The translations under genes and the position numbers were made by a program. This document shows, piece by piece, positions 32,760 to 43,799 of a stretch of 64,000 nucleotides of DNA. Origin of the DNA: Linanthus parryae (Eukaryota; Streptophyta; Magnoliopsida; Ericales; Polemoniaceae); the NCBI GenBank assembly GCA_023055425.1, contig JALGPY010000004.1, positions 58,241,718-58,305,717 on the forward strand, in the 5' to 3' direction. The notes under the pieces are model-generated. The model did no database searches and had not been told where the DNA came from. It saw only the letters and a list, made by a program, of their open reading frames with translations. How positions within the stretch are numbered: position 1 is the first letter of the stretch; every line of letters starts with the position of its first letter.

Positions 32760-32828
32760 TTCAAAAATTGATACATTCAGTTAAACTTCTTCACATATTT
32801 CAAACCGGACCAATTACACCTTTAAATT

Positions 32829-33121
32829 TGTCATGAATCAATCGATATAGAATTTGGGATAAGAATTGGGGCTGAATTTCAATATATATAGAATAGACTA
32901 AACTGGTTTTCAGCCCAACTGTTTAGGGTACTTTAGTCTTTTCCTTTAGCACATGTCGTGCTCTTATCTATAAGCATAGAATCAAATGCAGAGAGGGCAT
33001 ATACAGATATATACAACTCTTTTTCTCAAAACCTATTTTCTTCTCCTGTAATTCTTCAATTGGTACTCTCCGGCAACGGAATTGTGAGTTTTCTGGTGAA
33101 GTTCAGCCCGGAATCCTCTCA
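32829..33121 (+). repeat. 5' LTR of E6 (293 bp)
   Basis: TGTCATGAATC to CCTCTCA. Identity with the 3' LTR extends one base further left (T) and three further right (AGT), which is why the TSD and the TG/CA ends do not coincide exactly. Confidence 0.9.
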
Positions 33122-33123
33122 AG

Positions 33124-33136
33124 TGGTATCAGAGCC
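33124..33136 (+). other. Primer-binding site of E6 (initiator tRNA-Met)
   Basis: TGGTATCAGAGCC, two bases after the LTR. Confidence 0.93.
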
Positions 33137-33153
33137 CGATCTTGGACTAGTGC

Positions 33154-34767
33154 ATGCCGCAGACCCGAAGAATGTCTAACAACGAACGTCTCACAGCCCT
33201 AGAGGACCACTGCCAGCGGCTTGAAGGGAAGGTCACTGACATCTCCGAGCAGCTCCAGCACGTCAATTCTAAGCTCAATAAGATGGACGAATTGGATTCT
33301 CAATTGAAGCAATTGATTAATCTCTTCAACGCCAGTGTTGCCGAGTCGGGTCGCGACAAAGGTCCGCCAGTAGCTACAGCCTCGCACGGCACCTTCGAAG
33401 GATTGTTGGGCTCTGGTCGCAGTATACCACCGGTGTTTTCCGGCAAGGAGAAGGATTCAGTACCCTTCAAGAATTACACCAATTTCGGATTTCCAATTCC
33501 GAAGTACGAGTTCCCTAAATTTTCCGGATCGGATCCAATAGCGTGGCTCACTAAAGCAAATCGATACTTCCAATTACACTCCATGACCGATGAACAGAAA
33601 TTGATTCTGACCTCATTGCACTTCGAAGGTACTGCAGATTTTTGGTTTCAATCAGAATTTGAGTGCATAGACAATATTACTTGGGCTGCATTTTCTGATA
33701 AACTGTGTGCTGAATTTTCTGCACCTGTCCATGAAAATGTTATTGGAGAATTCAACAAGTTAAAACAAATAAGTACCGTGGTGGAGTTTCAGTCTCGTTT
33801 TGAAGCACTCAGGCCTCGAGTTAAAGCAATTCACCCTGGGTCGAATGAGAAGTATTTTATTGACAGTTTTGTGGGGGGATTAAGGGAAGACATTGGTATG
33901 GCTGTACAAATGTTGAATCCTCAAACGCTAAGTCAAGCGAAAGCTCTAGCCCGATTGCAAGAAGTTCATACTACATCCCTGCAACACAACATTAAACTTG
34001 GCCTTAAGCAGAACTATGGGCTGGTGCAAGGACCTACAGCAACTCATAAACAAAAAAATGGTTGGGATATGAAGGGGGAGGGTAATAAGATATCCTCGTT
34101 ACCATCCCACAACCCTACTCCTAACTCATTCAAACGGTTAACTGCAGAAGAAATGCGGCTCAAAAGAGAAAAGAAGCAGTGTTACTTTTGTGATGAACCT
34201 TATACAATCGGACACAAATGCAAGAAGAATCAGATCTTCATGATTGTAGGTGGGGAAGATGATGGAATTTATGAAGATAAATCAGTGCCAGAAGTGCTTG
34301 ACACATCTGTTTTGGGGATTCCCTCTATTACTGAACCTGACAATGTGCTTTCCAATTCGGGAAAAGATAGCAGTGTGGCTATTTCACTTCATGCGCTGTC
34401 AGGTAATGTCACCACTGAAACCATTCGATTGAAAGGAAAAATTCAAGGAAGAGTTGTCACAATACTTATTGATTCCGGCAGTACACACAATTTCGTGGAT
34501 AGCCAAACTGCAAATGAAATTGGGTGTGTCCCCGAATGTCGTAAGCCTATGATAGTGAAAGTTGCGGATGGTGGTATTGTGAATAGTCCAGGAGTGTGTA
34601 AAGGCATCAAAATGGCCATTCAAGGCAAGTACTTCACTACTGACCTGAGGATTATTCCTTTAGGCGGATGTGATGTGGTTCTAGGAGTACAATGGTTGCG
34701 AAATGTGAGCCCTGTTACTATGATTTCAAACAACTCACAATGTCATTTCCTTTGGGAGATGAAATAG
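33154..34767 (+). pseudogene. Gag and protease of E6
   Basis: Open for 537 codons. An N-terminal coiled coil (about residues 10-60) is followed by the retrotransposon Gag domain (EYPKFSGSDPIAWL-like motif at about 120-135, FWFQSEF, VVEFQSRFEALRP, FVGGLREDI), a CCHC-like knuckle CYFCDEPYTIGHKC at about residue 348, and the aspartic protease with IDSGSTHNFVD at about 440-450 and DVVLGVQWL. The frame shifts near 34718, where one base appears to be missing after SPVT, so the pol frame (open from 34692) is no longer continuous with gag. A start at 33172 (MSNNERLTAL) is equally plausible. Confidence 0.92.
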
Positions 34768-35879
34768 TTACCTGGAGTGTACAAGACACAATTGGGAAGA
34801 CCAAGATAGGCCGAATCCATTCCCTTCAGAGGTATTGCGAAGTCAATGAACATGCAATTGCGGCTCAATTGTACACCATTAATGTGATAGAAGAGCAAGT
34901 TATTCCAGCAGAGGTTACTAAAGTTATTTCTGAGTTTGGGGCCATCTTTGCAGAACGAACAGGACTACCACCCCAGAGGAAACAAGATCACCACATTCCC
35001 TTGAAGGAGGGGAGTCAACCTGTGTGCCTAAGGCCTTATCGATACCCTCACCTGCAGAAAAATGAGATTGAGCGTCTGGTAAAGGAAATGCTGCAACATG
35101 AAGTAATCAAGCCAAGTACTAGTTCATTCTCTTCTCCTGTATTGTTGGTAAAGAAAAAATACGGGAGCTGGCGGTTTTGTGTTGATTACAGGAACCTAAA
35201 TGAACTTACAATCAAGAACAAATTTCCAATTCCGATTATTGAAGAGTTGTTGGACGAACTTCATGGAGGTTCTTGGTTCACTAAACTTGACTTGAGAGCG
35301 GGTTACCACCAAGTACGAATGGCTGAGGATGATATGCATAAAACGGCTTTTAGAACACATGAAGGGTTGTATGAATTTAAAGTTATGCCTTTTGGATTAA
35401 CTAACGCTCCGGCTACTTTTCAACAATTGATGAATGAAGTATTCCAGCCCTATTTGAGAAGGTTCATATTGGTATTCTTCGATGACATCTTGATTTACAG
35501 CCCTGATTATGAGACACATCTACAACACTTGCGACTTACCTTTTCACTTCTACAGCAACACCACTTGTATGTCAAAATGTCTAAATTCTCCTTTGCTACA
35601 CGACAAGTCGAGTATCTGGGATATGTTATTTCAGGTGATGGCGTAGCTGCAGATAAAAGCAAGGTTGAAGCAATGGTTACGTGGCCTACACCAAAGAATA
35701 TAAAGGAACTTAGAGGCTTTCTTGGGTTAACAGGTTATTACAGGCGATTTGTAAGGAATTACGGAGTATTAGCCAGACCACTAAATGATCTGCTCAAGAA
35801 AGGAAATTTTGAGTGGCATGAAGGAGCTGCAATAGCTTTTGAACAGTTGAAACAACGTCTTACTACAACCCCTATTTAG
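34692..35879 (+). pseudogene. Reverse transcriptase of E6
   Basis: Open to a TAG at 35877-35879. All palm and finger motifs are present: LVKKKYGSWRFCVDYRNLN, FTKLDLRAGYHQVRM, FKVMPFGLTNAPATFQ and the catalytic VFFDDILIYS, then the connection motif LRGFLGLTGYYRRFV. The enzyme would copy the element's RNA. The stop falls just before the RNase H domain (after TTTPI) and looks like a single-base TTG to TAG change. Confidence 0.93.
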
Positions 35880-36290
35880 GGACTTCCTGATTTCAGTAAG
35901 CCTTTCATTGTGGAAAGTGATGCTTGCTACTATGGGCTTGGAGCGGTGTTGATGCAACAAGGTAAACCATTAGCTTATTTTAGCAAGGCATTAGCACCAA
36001 AAACATTTAGGTCTTTCTACTTATGAAAAAGAGTTGTTAGCGATTGTTCAAGCAGTCACCAAATGGCGGTCTTATCTAGAGGGGAGCAAATTCTTCATTA
36101 AAACAGACCACCATAGCTTGAAGTTTTTCTTGGAGCAAAGAATAACAACTTTGATTCAGCAAAAGTGGGTCAGTAAATTAATGGGATTGGACTATGAGAT
36201 TTTATACAAAAGTGGCAGGGAGAATATTGCGGCAGATGCCTTGTCTAGGAGGCCAGAAACATTGATGTTGCAAAAGCAAAATAAAGAGTT
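35880..36290 (+). pseudogene. RNase H of E6
   Basis: Downstream of the stop the frame continues with FIVESDACYYGLGAVLMQQ, then one extra A near 36003-36008 shifts it. After the shift it reads ELLAIVQAVTKWRSYLEGS, IKTDHHSLKFFLEQR and ADALSRRPE, the usual gypsy RNase H (DA, E, TDH and ADALSR signatures). Confidence 0.88.
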
Positions 36291-37586
36291 AGAACTAACA
36301 AAAACAAATTCTTTGTGTGCTCCTACCACTCTCATTACTCCATTATGGCTTCAAGAGGTAGTTGCAAGCTATGAAGAAGATGATTTTGCTCAGCAAAAGA
36401 TGACTGAACTGGCTATCCATCCTGATCCAAATGCGGAATTTAAGCTCAGTGACGGGGTGATTAAGAAGGGCCCTTTACTCTATGTAGGCAAGCATGGCAC
36501 TCTCAGAGAGAATATCATAGCTGAACTTCATAATACAGGGTTAGGGGGGCACTCGGGTATACTGGGAACTTATAAAAGAGTTGCAGCAATGTTCTTCTGG
36601 GAGAACCTCCGAAAAGATGTCAACGAGAAGGTCAAGAATTGTGAAGTGTGTCAGCGGATGAAGGCTGAGCATTTGCCATATCCAGGACTCTTGCAACCTT
36701 TGCCGATTCCCGAGAAGCCTTGGATTCACATCACCATGGATTTCATCGAAGGCTTGCCTAAATCAGAAGGTAAAACTACGATTTTGGTTGTCATTGATAG
36801 ACTCACGAAGTACGCTCACTTCATCAGCTTGGCTCACCCATATACTGCTATGACTGTGGCTACCGAGTTCTTTCATCATGTTTTCAAGATTCATGGTTTA
36901 CCGAAAGTATTGTGACAGATAGAGACACCATTTTCCTTAGCCAGTTTTGGCATAATCTCTTCACTCTTATGGGGACAAAGTTGAATTACACCAGTGCATA
37001 TCATCCGCAAACTGACGGGCAGAGCGAAAGATTAAATCAGTGTGTGGAAAGTTACCTGAGATGCATGGCTGGGGATCGACCTTACCAATGGGCCAGATGG
37101 TTATGTCTTGCCGAATGGTCACAGTAGTATCCAAATGACACCATTTGAAGCTATGGCTATAAGCCTGGTCATCTACCATTTCACCAGCTCAACAAGACAA
37201 ATGTGGAAGAAGTTAATCATTTCTTGCAAGACCGGAACAGACTCATTCAGCTATTAAAGGATAACTTGGTGAAGGCGCAAGAGAGAATGAAATTTTATGC
37301 TGATCAAAATAGAAGTGAGAGGGAATTCGACGTGGGAGACATGGTGTTTTTAAAACTCCAGCCTTATAGACAAACCTCCGTTCAGCTGAGAAGGAACTTG
37401 AAACTATCAGCAAAGTTTTATGGACCATACAAAGTGACTGAAAGAATCGGTAAAGTAGCATATCGATTGGCTCTTCCTTCTCAGGCCAAGATTCACTCTG
37501 TTTTTCATGTGTCGCAATTGAAGAAGGCGGTAGGACAAGCAGTGATTATAGAGCCAACTCTTCCTAAAATTGGTCCTGAAGGTTAG
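36291..37586 (+). pseudogene. Integrase of E6
   Basis: HHCC zinc domain (HNTGLGGHSGILGTYKR ... CEVCQRMK, about 36527-36660); DDE core with ITMDFIEGLPKSEG and VIDRLTKYAHFI (to 36915), then a frameshift just before SDRDTIFLSQFW, and ... SAYHPQTDGQSERLNQ with the Glu (36912-37127); a second frameshift near 37120; then GDMVFLKLQPYRQTS and FYGPYKVTERIGKVAYRL (37203-37586). A TAG at 37584-37586 ends the last frame just before the C-terminal tail. Confidence 0.9.
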
Positions 37587-37748
37587 ATGTTGTTACAACC
37601 TATGGCTATTTTAGACCGTCGTCTCTGCAAACATGGAAACTCGTCTAAGGTAAAGGTACTGATCCAATGGTCTAACACTCTACCCACGGAAGCTACATGG
37701 GAGGATTATGATGCGATGAAGGCTCAATTTCCACATTTTGATTCTTGA
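37587..37748 (+). pseudogene. Chromodomain-like C-terminus of E6 integrase
   Basis: After the stop the frame continues with MAILDRRLCKHGN, KVLIQWSN and ATWEDYDAMKAQFPHF, ending in TGA at 37746-37748. The pattern VLIQWS...A.WED matches the chromodomain of chromoviruses, thought to direct insertion into marked chromatin. Confidence 0.75.
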
Positions 37749-37770
37749 TTCGTGAGGTCACGAATCGTTT

Positions 37771-37784
37771 GAAGGGGGGTTGAT
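37771..37784 (+). other. Polypurine tract of E6
   Basis: GAAGGGGGGTTGAT directly before the 3' LTR. Confidence 0.88.
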
Positions 37785-38077
37785 TGTCATGAATCAATCG
37801 ATATAGAATTTGGGATAAGAATTGGGGCTGAATTTCAATATATATAGAATAGACTAAACTGGTTTTCAGCCCAACTGTTTAGGGTACTTTAGTCTTTTCC
37901 TTTAGCACATGTCGTGCTCTTATCTATAAGCATAGAATCAAATGCAGAGAGGGCATATACAGATATATACAACTCTTTTTCTCAAAACCTATTTTCTTCT
38001 CCTGTAATTCTTCAATTGGTACTCTCCGGCAACGGAATTGTGAGTTTTCCGGTGAAGTTCAGCCCGGAATCTTCTCA
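37785..38077 (+). repeat. 3' LTR of E6 (293 bp)
   Basis: Same length as the 5' LTR; the two differences I see are T/C in TTTTC(T/C)GG and C/T near the terminal TCTCA. Confidence 0.92.
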
Positions 38078-38160
38078 AGTTAAATTGCTACGTTCTCATA
38101 ACCCACGAAATAAAGACCAAATCACTTAAGGAGACAGTCGCAAATAAAAGCACCAATCTA

Positions 38161-38166
38161 TTTATT
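38161..38166 (-). terminator. Poly(A) signal of the unknown host gene
   Basis: AATAAA on the minus strand, about 155 bp after the stop codon at 38319. It lies between the gene and the 3' LTR of E6. Confidence 0.55.
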
Positions 38167-38318
38167 ACTTAACGTACATATGATAAGAGGGTAAACGGGG
38201 AGTACTAGATAGGTGATGGACTAATAGTGTTCTTGATAGCCCACCAGTACAGTTTAATTAGGCATAGGCTAGAGAAGAGAATAACGAGTGGCTATTGGTG
38301 CATTTGTCATTGGGAACA

Positions 38319-38989
38319 TTATGCCCCTATGGGCTCCCTGATTATTGCTCCATGGAAGTCCAGACCACCTTTTGGGGTTGCTGTGTTGTCGAAAAGGCTT
38401 AGACGAATCGCTTTGTCAGTTCCACTGAACAACTCGAAAGGCAAGATGAAATATGTCATGCTGTTGGTGCTCATTTTGAGATATTCAGTGTTAATGCTTT
38501 TGACGGAACGCTCGTTTCCCATCTCAGCACTGATACAAAGATCAGCATGTTCCCAGCCATAACTGTTTTCCGGCTTACTTATTCCGAAGAAAATTGCCAC
38601 ATGTTTGGAAGTCAGAGACTCTATGTTGACATCAGCAGTTGCCTCAATCTTAGTTGCGGATACTAGTTTGGCAGGAAGGTCACTGCAGAAAGAATCAAAA
38701 ACTGTATTGAAAATCATCGTCACAGTAAAAATTATGGAATTACGACGTCTGAAGATTCTTTCCCCTTCATTTGCACACTCACCTTGCTAGCGGCAAGACC
38801 CACTCGCCATTGATGTAGCTGAAATCACTGGGCTTGACCTGAATCTCTGCCTTGAACTAGTTCGGAAATATCCCGAAAATTGTGAGAAATTTATATTACA
38901 TATTATACAGAATAGAAAAATAACAAAAGAAGATAAATGAGGCACCAAGAAACACATACCTGAGTTGGCGTGAGCTGCTGGGTAGCCAT
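38319..38989 (-). CDS. Unknown host protein, three exons, about 150 residues
   Basis: Predicted exons are 38989-38960 (MATQQLTPTQ), 38856-38783 or 38838-38783, and 38682-38319. Donors are CAG/GTATGT and CAAG/GTGAGT; acceptors are CTAG or TTCAG for exon 2 and TTTCTGCAG for exon 3. Intron phases agree (0 and 2), and either exon-2 start gives an open frame, 155 or 149 residues. Exon 2 encodes VKPSDFSYINGEWVLPLA; exon 3 encodes about 120 residues including FFGISKPENSYGWEHADL and ending REPIGA. The two introns are about 100 bp each. I see no signal peptide, membrane segment or known catalytic motif and do not recognise the family. A TATA box and a poly(A) signal support a real or recently live gene. 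It is squeezed between E6 and E7. Confidence 0.7.
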
Positions 38990-39051
38990 TATAGTTTGAT
39001 TATAGTCGAACTGGTGTTGGTTTATGAATCACTTCTTCGAGAAACCTCCTC

Positions 39052-39058
39052 ATTTATA
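39052..39058 (-). promoter_or_regulatory. TATA box of the unknown host gene
   Basis: The minus strand reads CCTATAAATGAGG, 65 bp upstream of the ATG, so the 5' UTR would be about 35 nt. A TTCTCGAAGAA block, similar to a heat-shock element half-site pair, follows it. Confidence 0.6.
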
Positions 39059-39282
39059 GGACCTTCGATGTTCGAATAAGATAGTATGAAGGAATAACAA
39101 TAATGGCTTAAAAATAGACATAGTGGAGGGAGAATCAACAAAACATTGCTACATGTATGAATTATGATCGTATGCTAACGATAAGGAATATAAATTGTTC
39201 TGGCTTTGCACACCATCTACATCAACTTTTCAAAAGCACTAGTCCACAATCGTTAAAACGCAACAAACTGACTGAACTCAAT
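39059..39282. other. Upstream region of the unknown host gene
   Basis: About 220 bp left between the TATA box and the insertion point of E7 (TSD copy TCAAT at 39278-39282). No other element is visible. Confidence 0.5.
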
Positions 39283-39757
39283 TGAAGGACGTACAAGATC
39301 TATCACATACAGATCTACAACATGAATTATAGCGGAAGATTCATGTGTTTACCTTGTCTTCCTTAGCTCCTAAGCACAGCGGATGATCGTAGTTTGCTTG
39401 CTTTCACGTGCTCTTCTTGCTCCCACAGCCTGGCTCGAATCACTAGGACGAAAGCTCTGATCCACACCAAGTTCCACCCAATGGAGGCTAGTTGAAGAGA
39501 GAGTCTAGGGTTTACTGTATTATGATCAGCACGTGATCTCTACAGTATATTGTGTATTATTATTATGACTCTCTAGTACACATAATAATGTAGGAGGCAG
39601 TCTCCTTATATAGACAGACTTATACCCAATTGCAACGTTACCCCTAGGGTTAATGTCCTTGCTACTAACCCCATAAGGTTTGAGCTTGTCTCACCTAAAC
39701 CCATAAGTTTAGGATAATTGCATTGTGCACCTCACATGGGCGCACATAATGCTAACA
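39283..39757 (-). repeat. 3' LTR of E7 (475 bp)
   Basis: TGAAGGACGTAC to GCTAACA, same length as the 5' LTR. Confidence 0.95.
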
Positions 39758-39768
39758 TCTCCCACTCG
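39758..39768 (-). other. Polypurine tract of E7
   Basis: The plus strand reads TCTCCCACTCG next to the LTR; sense GAGTGGGAGA, almost the same as that of E8. Confidence 0.8.
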
Positions 39769-41682
39769 CACAGTGGGGTTGCACAAATACAGTAGTTCTA
39801 GTCTCCCTCAATCTCCAACTTTTATCATCTTCCAAAGTGTTATGTGGCCTTGGTGTGTGACTGTGAGAGAACCTGCATTTCGGGAGATCCATACTCTAAA
39901 CTCATACGAGACGAGCTAGCAGCAGGCGTACTCAACCCTTTAAGAAATAATGCAATACATATATATATCTCTCGTATCCCCCAGATTCTGTCTATTGCCA
40001 TGTCATAGACCATGAGCACCTACCTTGTCCCGAAGGTCGTGCGTCAATGAGTCTATATCTCCTTTATTATATTCATATCCTGCATGATCCCATAAGATCT
40101 TGTAGGTGGGCCCAATGAACATGATAAAGAGCGATGCAATTAGAATCTTCCTTTCTATCCATTGTCGCTTTGATTCGGAGTCAGCTGCTTTCCTAGCAAT
40201 GTCCTGGTAGGCCGAATCATTCATAGCCGTGAGGTGTCACGCTAAAGTAGCCCCACCGAACCGTCTCTCCCCGACATGGATGAAAGTACTAAGGGTATAC
40301 AGTGTCAATCATTCTTATATGATCGACGAGGCTCACACGGCGAGGAAACTCAGGGACTAGTTCTACTCGCCACCTCATGTCACTCATAAGCACGCGTTAT
40401 CTCATAAGATGTGCGCCATAGTGTTTGGACTCTATCAGAGCACATGTCCTATCCCATAGGGACCACTATACAGATGTAAGTCCAACAACCCATATGACTA
40501 TTAACCCGAGTACTGAGCGTTGCACATGTGAAATCGAATTCAGTTCTCTCATCTGGCTTTCTCTACGCAGACTATACATGGTTCGGGGTAGTAACCATGC
40601 TCGAATGACCATAATCCAATCTCACCTTGGAACTTATTCCAATGCGACAAATAAATCCGTCTGACAGGGTCTTGCAATTGATTGATGTCCAGCTCTTGTC
40701 ATAGGCCATGCGCCTCATATGACAGGAGTCATCATATCATAGGCTTCTAGCGCTTGTCGGGATTCTGTCTCATCTTCTACTCATCTAGGCAATCCAGGAT
40801 ATTGTAAAGGCGGTTGCTCGTGTGAGAGAGTCAACCTAGTGTCCGCGCGACATGTTCTATGCTAGTACAGGATATGTAAACAACATGTAGCATAACAAAT
40901 CCAATTAAAATCCAATTATCAATGTCTCATATGCTCATCAATCATATTGCTAGTGATTGACTACCGAGTCCCAATTTTCTAAAGCAATCCACAAAGACGA
41001 CTCTTATGTGGTTTAGGAATGGGAGGAACCTACATTTTGTCCCGTAGTCGATCTACTCCAAGGTTACTCTTTAGGTAGTTATTTCACCTTTTGTGAAAAC
41101 CGTACCCTTTTCTATATGTTTGGCTTTGTCAAAGTACTGTAGCCGTACGCTAGCACTACAGGTTGGTTGACAGCTCATAAGCTTATCAGAAACCTTCTTA
41201 TCCAAACATGTTTCTGTCCGGTGACAGAATAGGCAATCGTGCTTCGCTTCCATGATCGATGGAGCGGTCTAATACGATTTTGCAACACTTATGCTGCAAC
41301 TCCATGCGATATCATCTAACATGGGTTATGGCCTGAGGCGGATCTTCGTGCATCTAGGTCCCCACCCTAGTCAGCATGCATAGCTGGCTTGTCGAAGCAT
41401 CATCTCCGATAGTCATAGCACATGATCCTTCGTATAGAGTATCCTTTTGGTTGCAATCTAGTGTCTTAAGTTAGATTTCCTGAAATCCACTCTTCCGATT
41501 TCATGAGGTTTGTGGGGTCTCAGTATATACCATAGTATGTAGCAGACTCACACTGCATCGGGCACTTTGGTCATTTGGTCAATCCTAGTATGGTGTCTTC
41601 TAGGTCACATATTCAGGCTCATAAAGTCTTGCAGCAAGCTATAGGAGTATCACATGACCTCGGGTCCATAACATGGAATCGT
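39769..41682 (-). pseudogene. Region expected to hold RNase H and 3' UTR of E7, unrecognisable
   Basis: By position this should encode the end of pol, but I cannot find the TAEAEY or FTKP motifs on the minus strand. The longest frame, 40224-40003 (73 residues, with the hydrophobic ILIASLFIMFIGPTYKIL), resembles nothing known to me. Either this is decayed pol or replaced sequence. Confidence 0.4.
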
Positions 41683-41871
41683 TCAAAGTATCTTCTTGTT
41701 GTCCGCCTTATGCGTTAATATAAGAAGTCCTTTTGAACGAACGAGAATGCATCTCGCCCTACTAATATCCTTTGTCACAAATCGAAAGGATAACCACCCT
41801 ATAGTGGATTTGAAATAGTCCTTAGACTCTCCTGGAAATAGTGTGTCATCGATAATAAGTGACGTGTTCAT
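41683..41871 (-). pseudogene. Reverse transcriptase palm remnant of E7 (LIDD-type)
   Basis: 62 codons are open: TSLIIDDTLFPGESKDYFKS followed by GWLSFRF and TKDISRARCIL aligns with the copia pattern YVDDILLIGNDIPML ... WLGKCFSMKDLGEATYILG of E8. The catalytic YVDD is read as IIDD, and the invariant ASYILGIK segment is altered, so this domain is inactive. Confidence 0.6.
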
Positions 41872-42354
41872 CTACTCTCTACGACCGAGAGTGATATGCA
41901 GCGGTTTTCATCCATTGATAAAATACTGCTGACTTAGAGGACTAATTAAGATCATACATAGGCTTAATTAGCTTGCACCCATATGTGCATTTGATCATAC
42001 ATCTCGAACCCCTGTGGTCGAGTCATACATATCACCTCTCTGATTTCTCTATCGAGAAATTCAGTCGTCACGTTTTATCGAGAATGGAGCCTTATTTCCA
42101 TCATCACAACTATCACCAATATCTCTGCAAGTTGTATGCCTTACTATGCTTCCGCCTGTGTCACTCTGAATGACATTGGAAATACATCCATTTCCAATAG
42201 TCTAATATCCAGTCGGAAAAGTCAACCTAGCCTTAAACTTGGTCGGTCCTTACAGACTCTAACTTTTCCTGTAAAGGTTACCTTTCATTCTTCATAATTA
42301 GGGAACGATAAGGCATAGTATTCTATCCCATCGATTATGCAAGGTGATCCTTAA

Positions 42355-43075
42355 GATCATCCCTTCGATCTCAAATAGTCGATGGGATATACTCCTATGA
42401 GCAATTCCTTTGCATTGGAGGATCATAAATTTGCTCTCACCCCTATGGATGGGCACCTCGCTTAGAAAGTCACTCCCGCTGTCCGAAGAATCCTTGAGGG
42501 ACTAATTCCTCATGATGGACTAAGGAACAGGGTATATTCTAGCGGTTCCTCCATGCTCGCGGAGATTATCATCTCTACGAACATTCCCTTAATTATGGAC
42601 ATCTCCTTATGAGAAAACATATATTTTGTGAATCCATTTGCGTTACACTACTAATCGGCTGTTGCGTTTCGAACACGCAACCCCCTAGAGTACTCTGAAT
42701 AGTATAGGAAGACATGTTACTCCATGAAGATACACCTCTTCTATCTAGGGTCTAAGTTCCTCCTTGTCAGTTGATGAAATATCCTGGGGCGATATCCTAG
42801 GTTCATCTTCTTGCGCGGTGACTATCATGTCTTCCCCTTCGATGTCAAATCGTCGACGGGGTACGCTCCAAAGAGCGATCCAACGCAAAGAGGGTCCATC
42901 TTCAGCATTATCGTCATACACGATAGGCTGCTTACTAGGTAAGGCACTCCCACTGTTCTCAAGGTCCATAGGAACAAATTCCTCTTGAGTAGTGGTGAAT
43001 TGAGTGTTATCTAGTGGTTCCTCTTCCTCGTGGAGAATGCCATCTCCACGAGCTTCTCCCTGACTAGGAAAATTC
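42355..43075 (-). pseudogene. Hinge region of E7 with an internal duplication
   Basis: The minus strand 42969-42745 encodes an acidic hinge-like stretch (EEFVPMDLENSG-like start, MIVTAQEDEPRISPQ). About 240 bp at roughly 42355-42600 resemble 42835-43075: both have CCTTCGAT-TCAAAT, CACTCCC-CTGT, AATTCCTC, CTAG-GGTTCCTC and CG-GGAGA-T-ATCTC blocks in the same order, about 480 bp apart. The second copy is less decayed. Confidence 0.5.
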
Positions 43076-43589
43076 AGTTAGCTCATAAGCTGCCGATCCC
43101 TATGGCCTAAGGTGACCTCATATAGGTTGCCTTTTGGTCCACATCTCGTAGGTCGTAGCGGCTACAGACCTGGTGGGTATTTGGTTGAGTACATCGACAG
43201 CCGTTTAACAAAGTGTCACCTCAAGATAGGGAACTTTTACTTTGCACGAACTATCGTACATCGAACCATCTCAGGTTGTATCCTATTCCTCCTATCCACC
43301 ACAACAATCTGCTGTGGGGCATGGGAATAGCCAACTGCCTAACTACTCTCCATCACATAGCTCTTGCTAAGATTGACCCTCGCAGTCTCATTCTGGCTAA
43401 GGACATATCCTTTTATCCAGACGGTTTTCTACCTTTTGTAGATACCTGTCTGAAACACCCTTGTGCCTCAGACTTATGTGGCCCAAGCACACATAGTTGA
43501 GATGCGTACAATAATCTACGAATGTGATGGAACAGTAAGCACCATGTCTTAGCTTTAACTTTTAATGGATCACAAGTACAACAGAATGA

Positions 43590-43790
43590 ATAATATGTAA
43601 AGACTCAATAATCCTTGCTGCTTTACTGGATAGTTTGCCTTTCGCCTTTGGTGTAAGGCAAGAGTCACACACAGGTAAGGGTACCTTGGTCATATTCCAA
43701 GCAGGCCTACCTTAGCTAGCCTGAACATCCTTTCCTGATATAGTGTGTCTCAATCTAGCACGCCACATATCAGAATCATAAGGCACAACC
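43590..43790 (-). pseudogene. Pre-integrase region of E7
   Basis: The minus strand near 43780-43600 reads MWRARLRHTISGKDVQ, then KVPLPVCDSCLTPKAKGKLSS and RIIESLHIIHSVV, matching the copia pattern LWH.RLGHI ... CE.CLLGKMTK.PF ... L.FIHTD. The first His is Arg, and the Asp that starts the integrase DDE triad is lost. Lower coordinates (43590-43400) hold a further decayed core (FVDDY-like). Confidence 0.55.
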
Positions 43791-43799
43791 CTAGTTGAT

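Larger units (their letters stand above)
32828..38080 (+). mobile_element. E6: Ty3/gypsy chromovirus, recent but disabled
   Basis: A 5.25-kb element with LTRs of 293 bp that by eye differ at only two positions, PBS for initiator tRNA-Met, PPT GAAGGGGGGTTGAT and the order gag, protease, reverse transcriptase, RNase H, integrase, then a chromodomain-like C-terminus. This is a chromovirus; short LTRs and total size suggest the Reina group. TAAAT occurs at 32823-32827 and 38081-38085, abutting the outermost LTR identity, and is the best TSD. Three or four frameshifts and two stops break the polyprotein. Confidence 0.93.

Noticed and set aside
34692..37586. Endogenous pararetrovirus as the source of the gypsy-type reverse transcriptase
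   Set aside because: Paired LTRs, PPT, integrase and chromodomain identify a Ty3/gypsy chromovirus; no movement protein or viral coat features are present.
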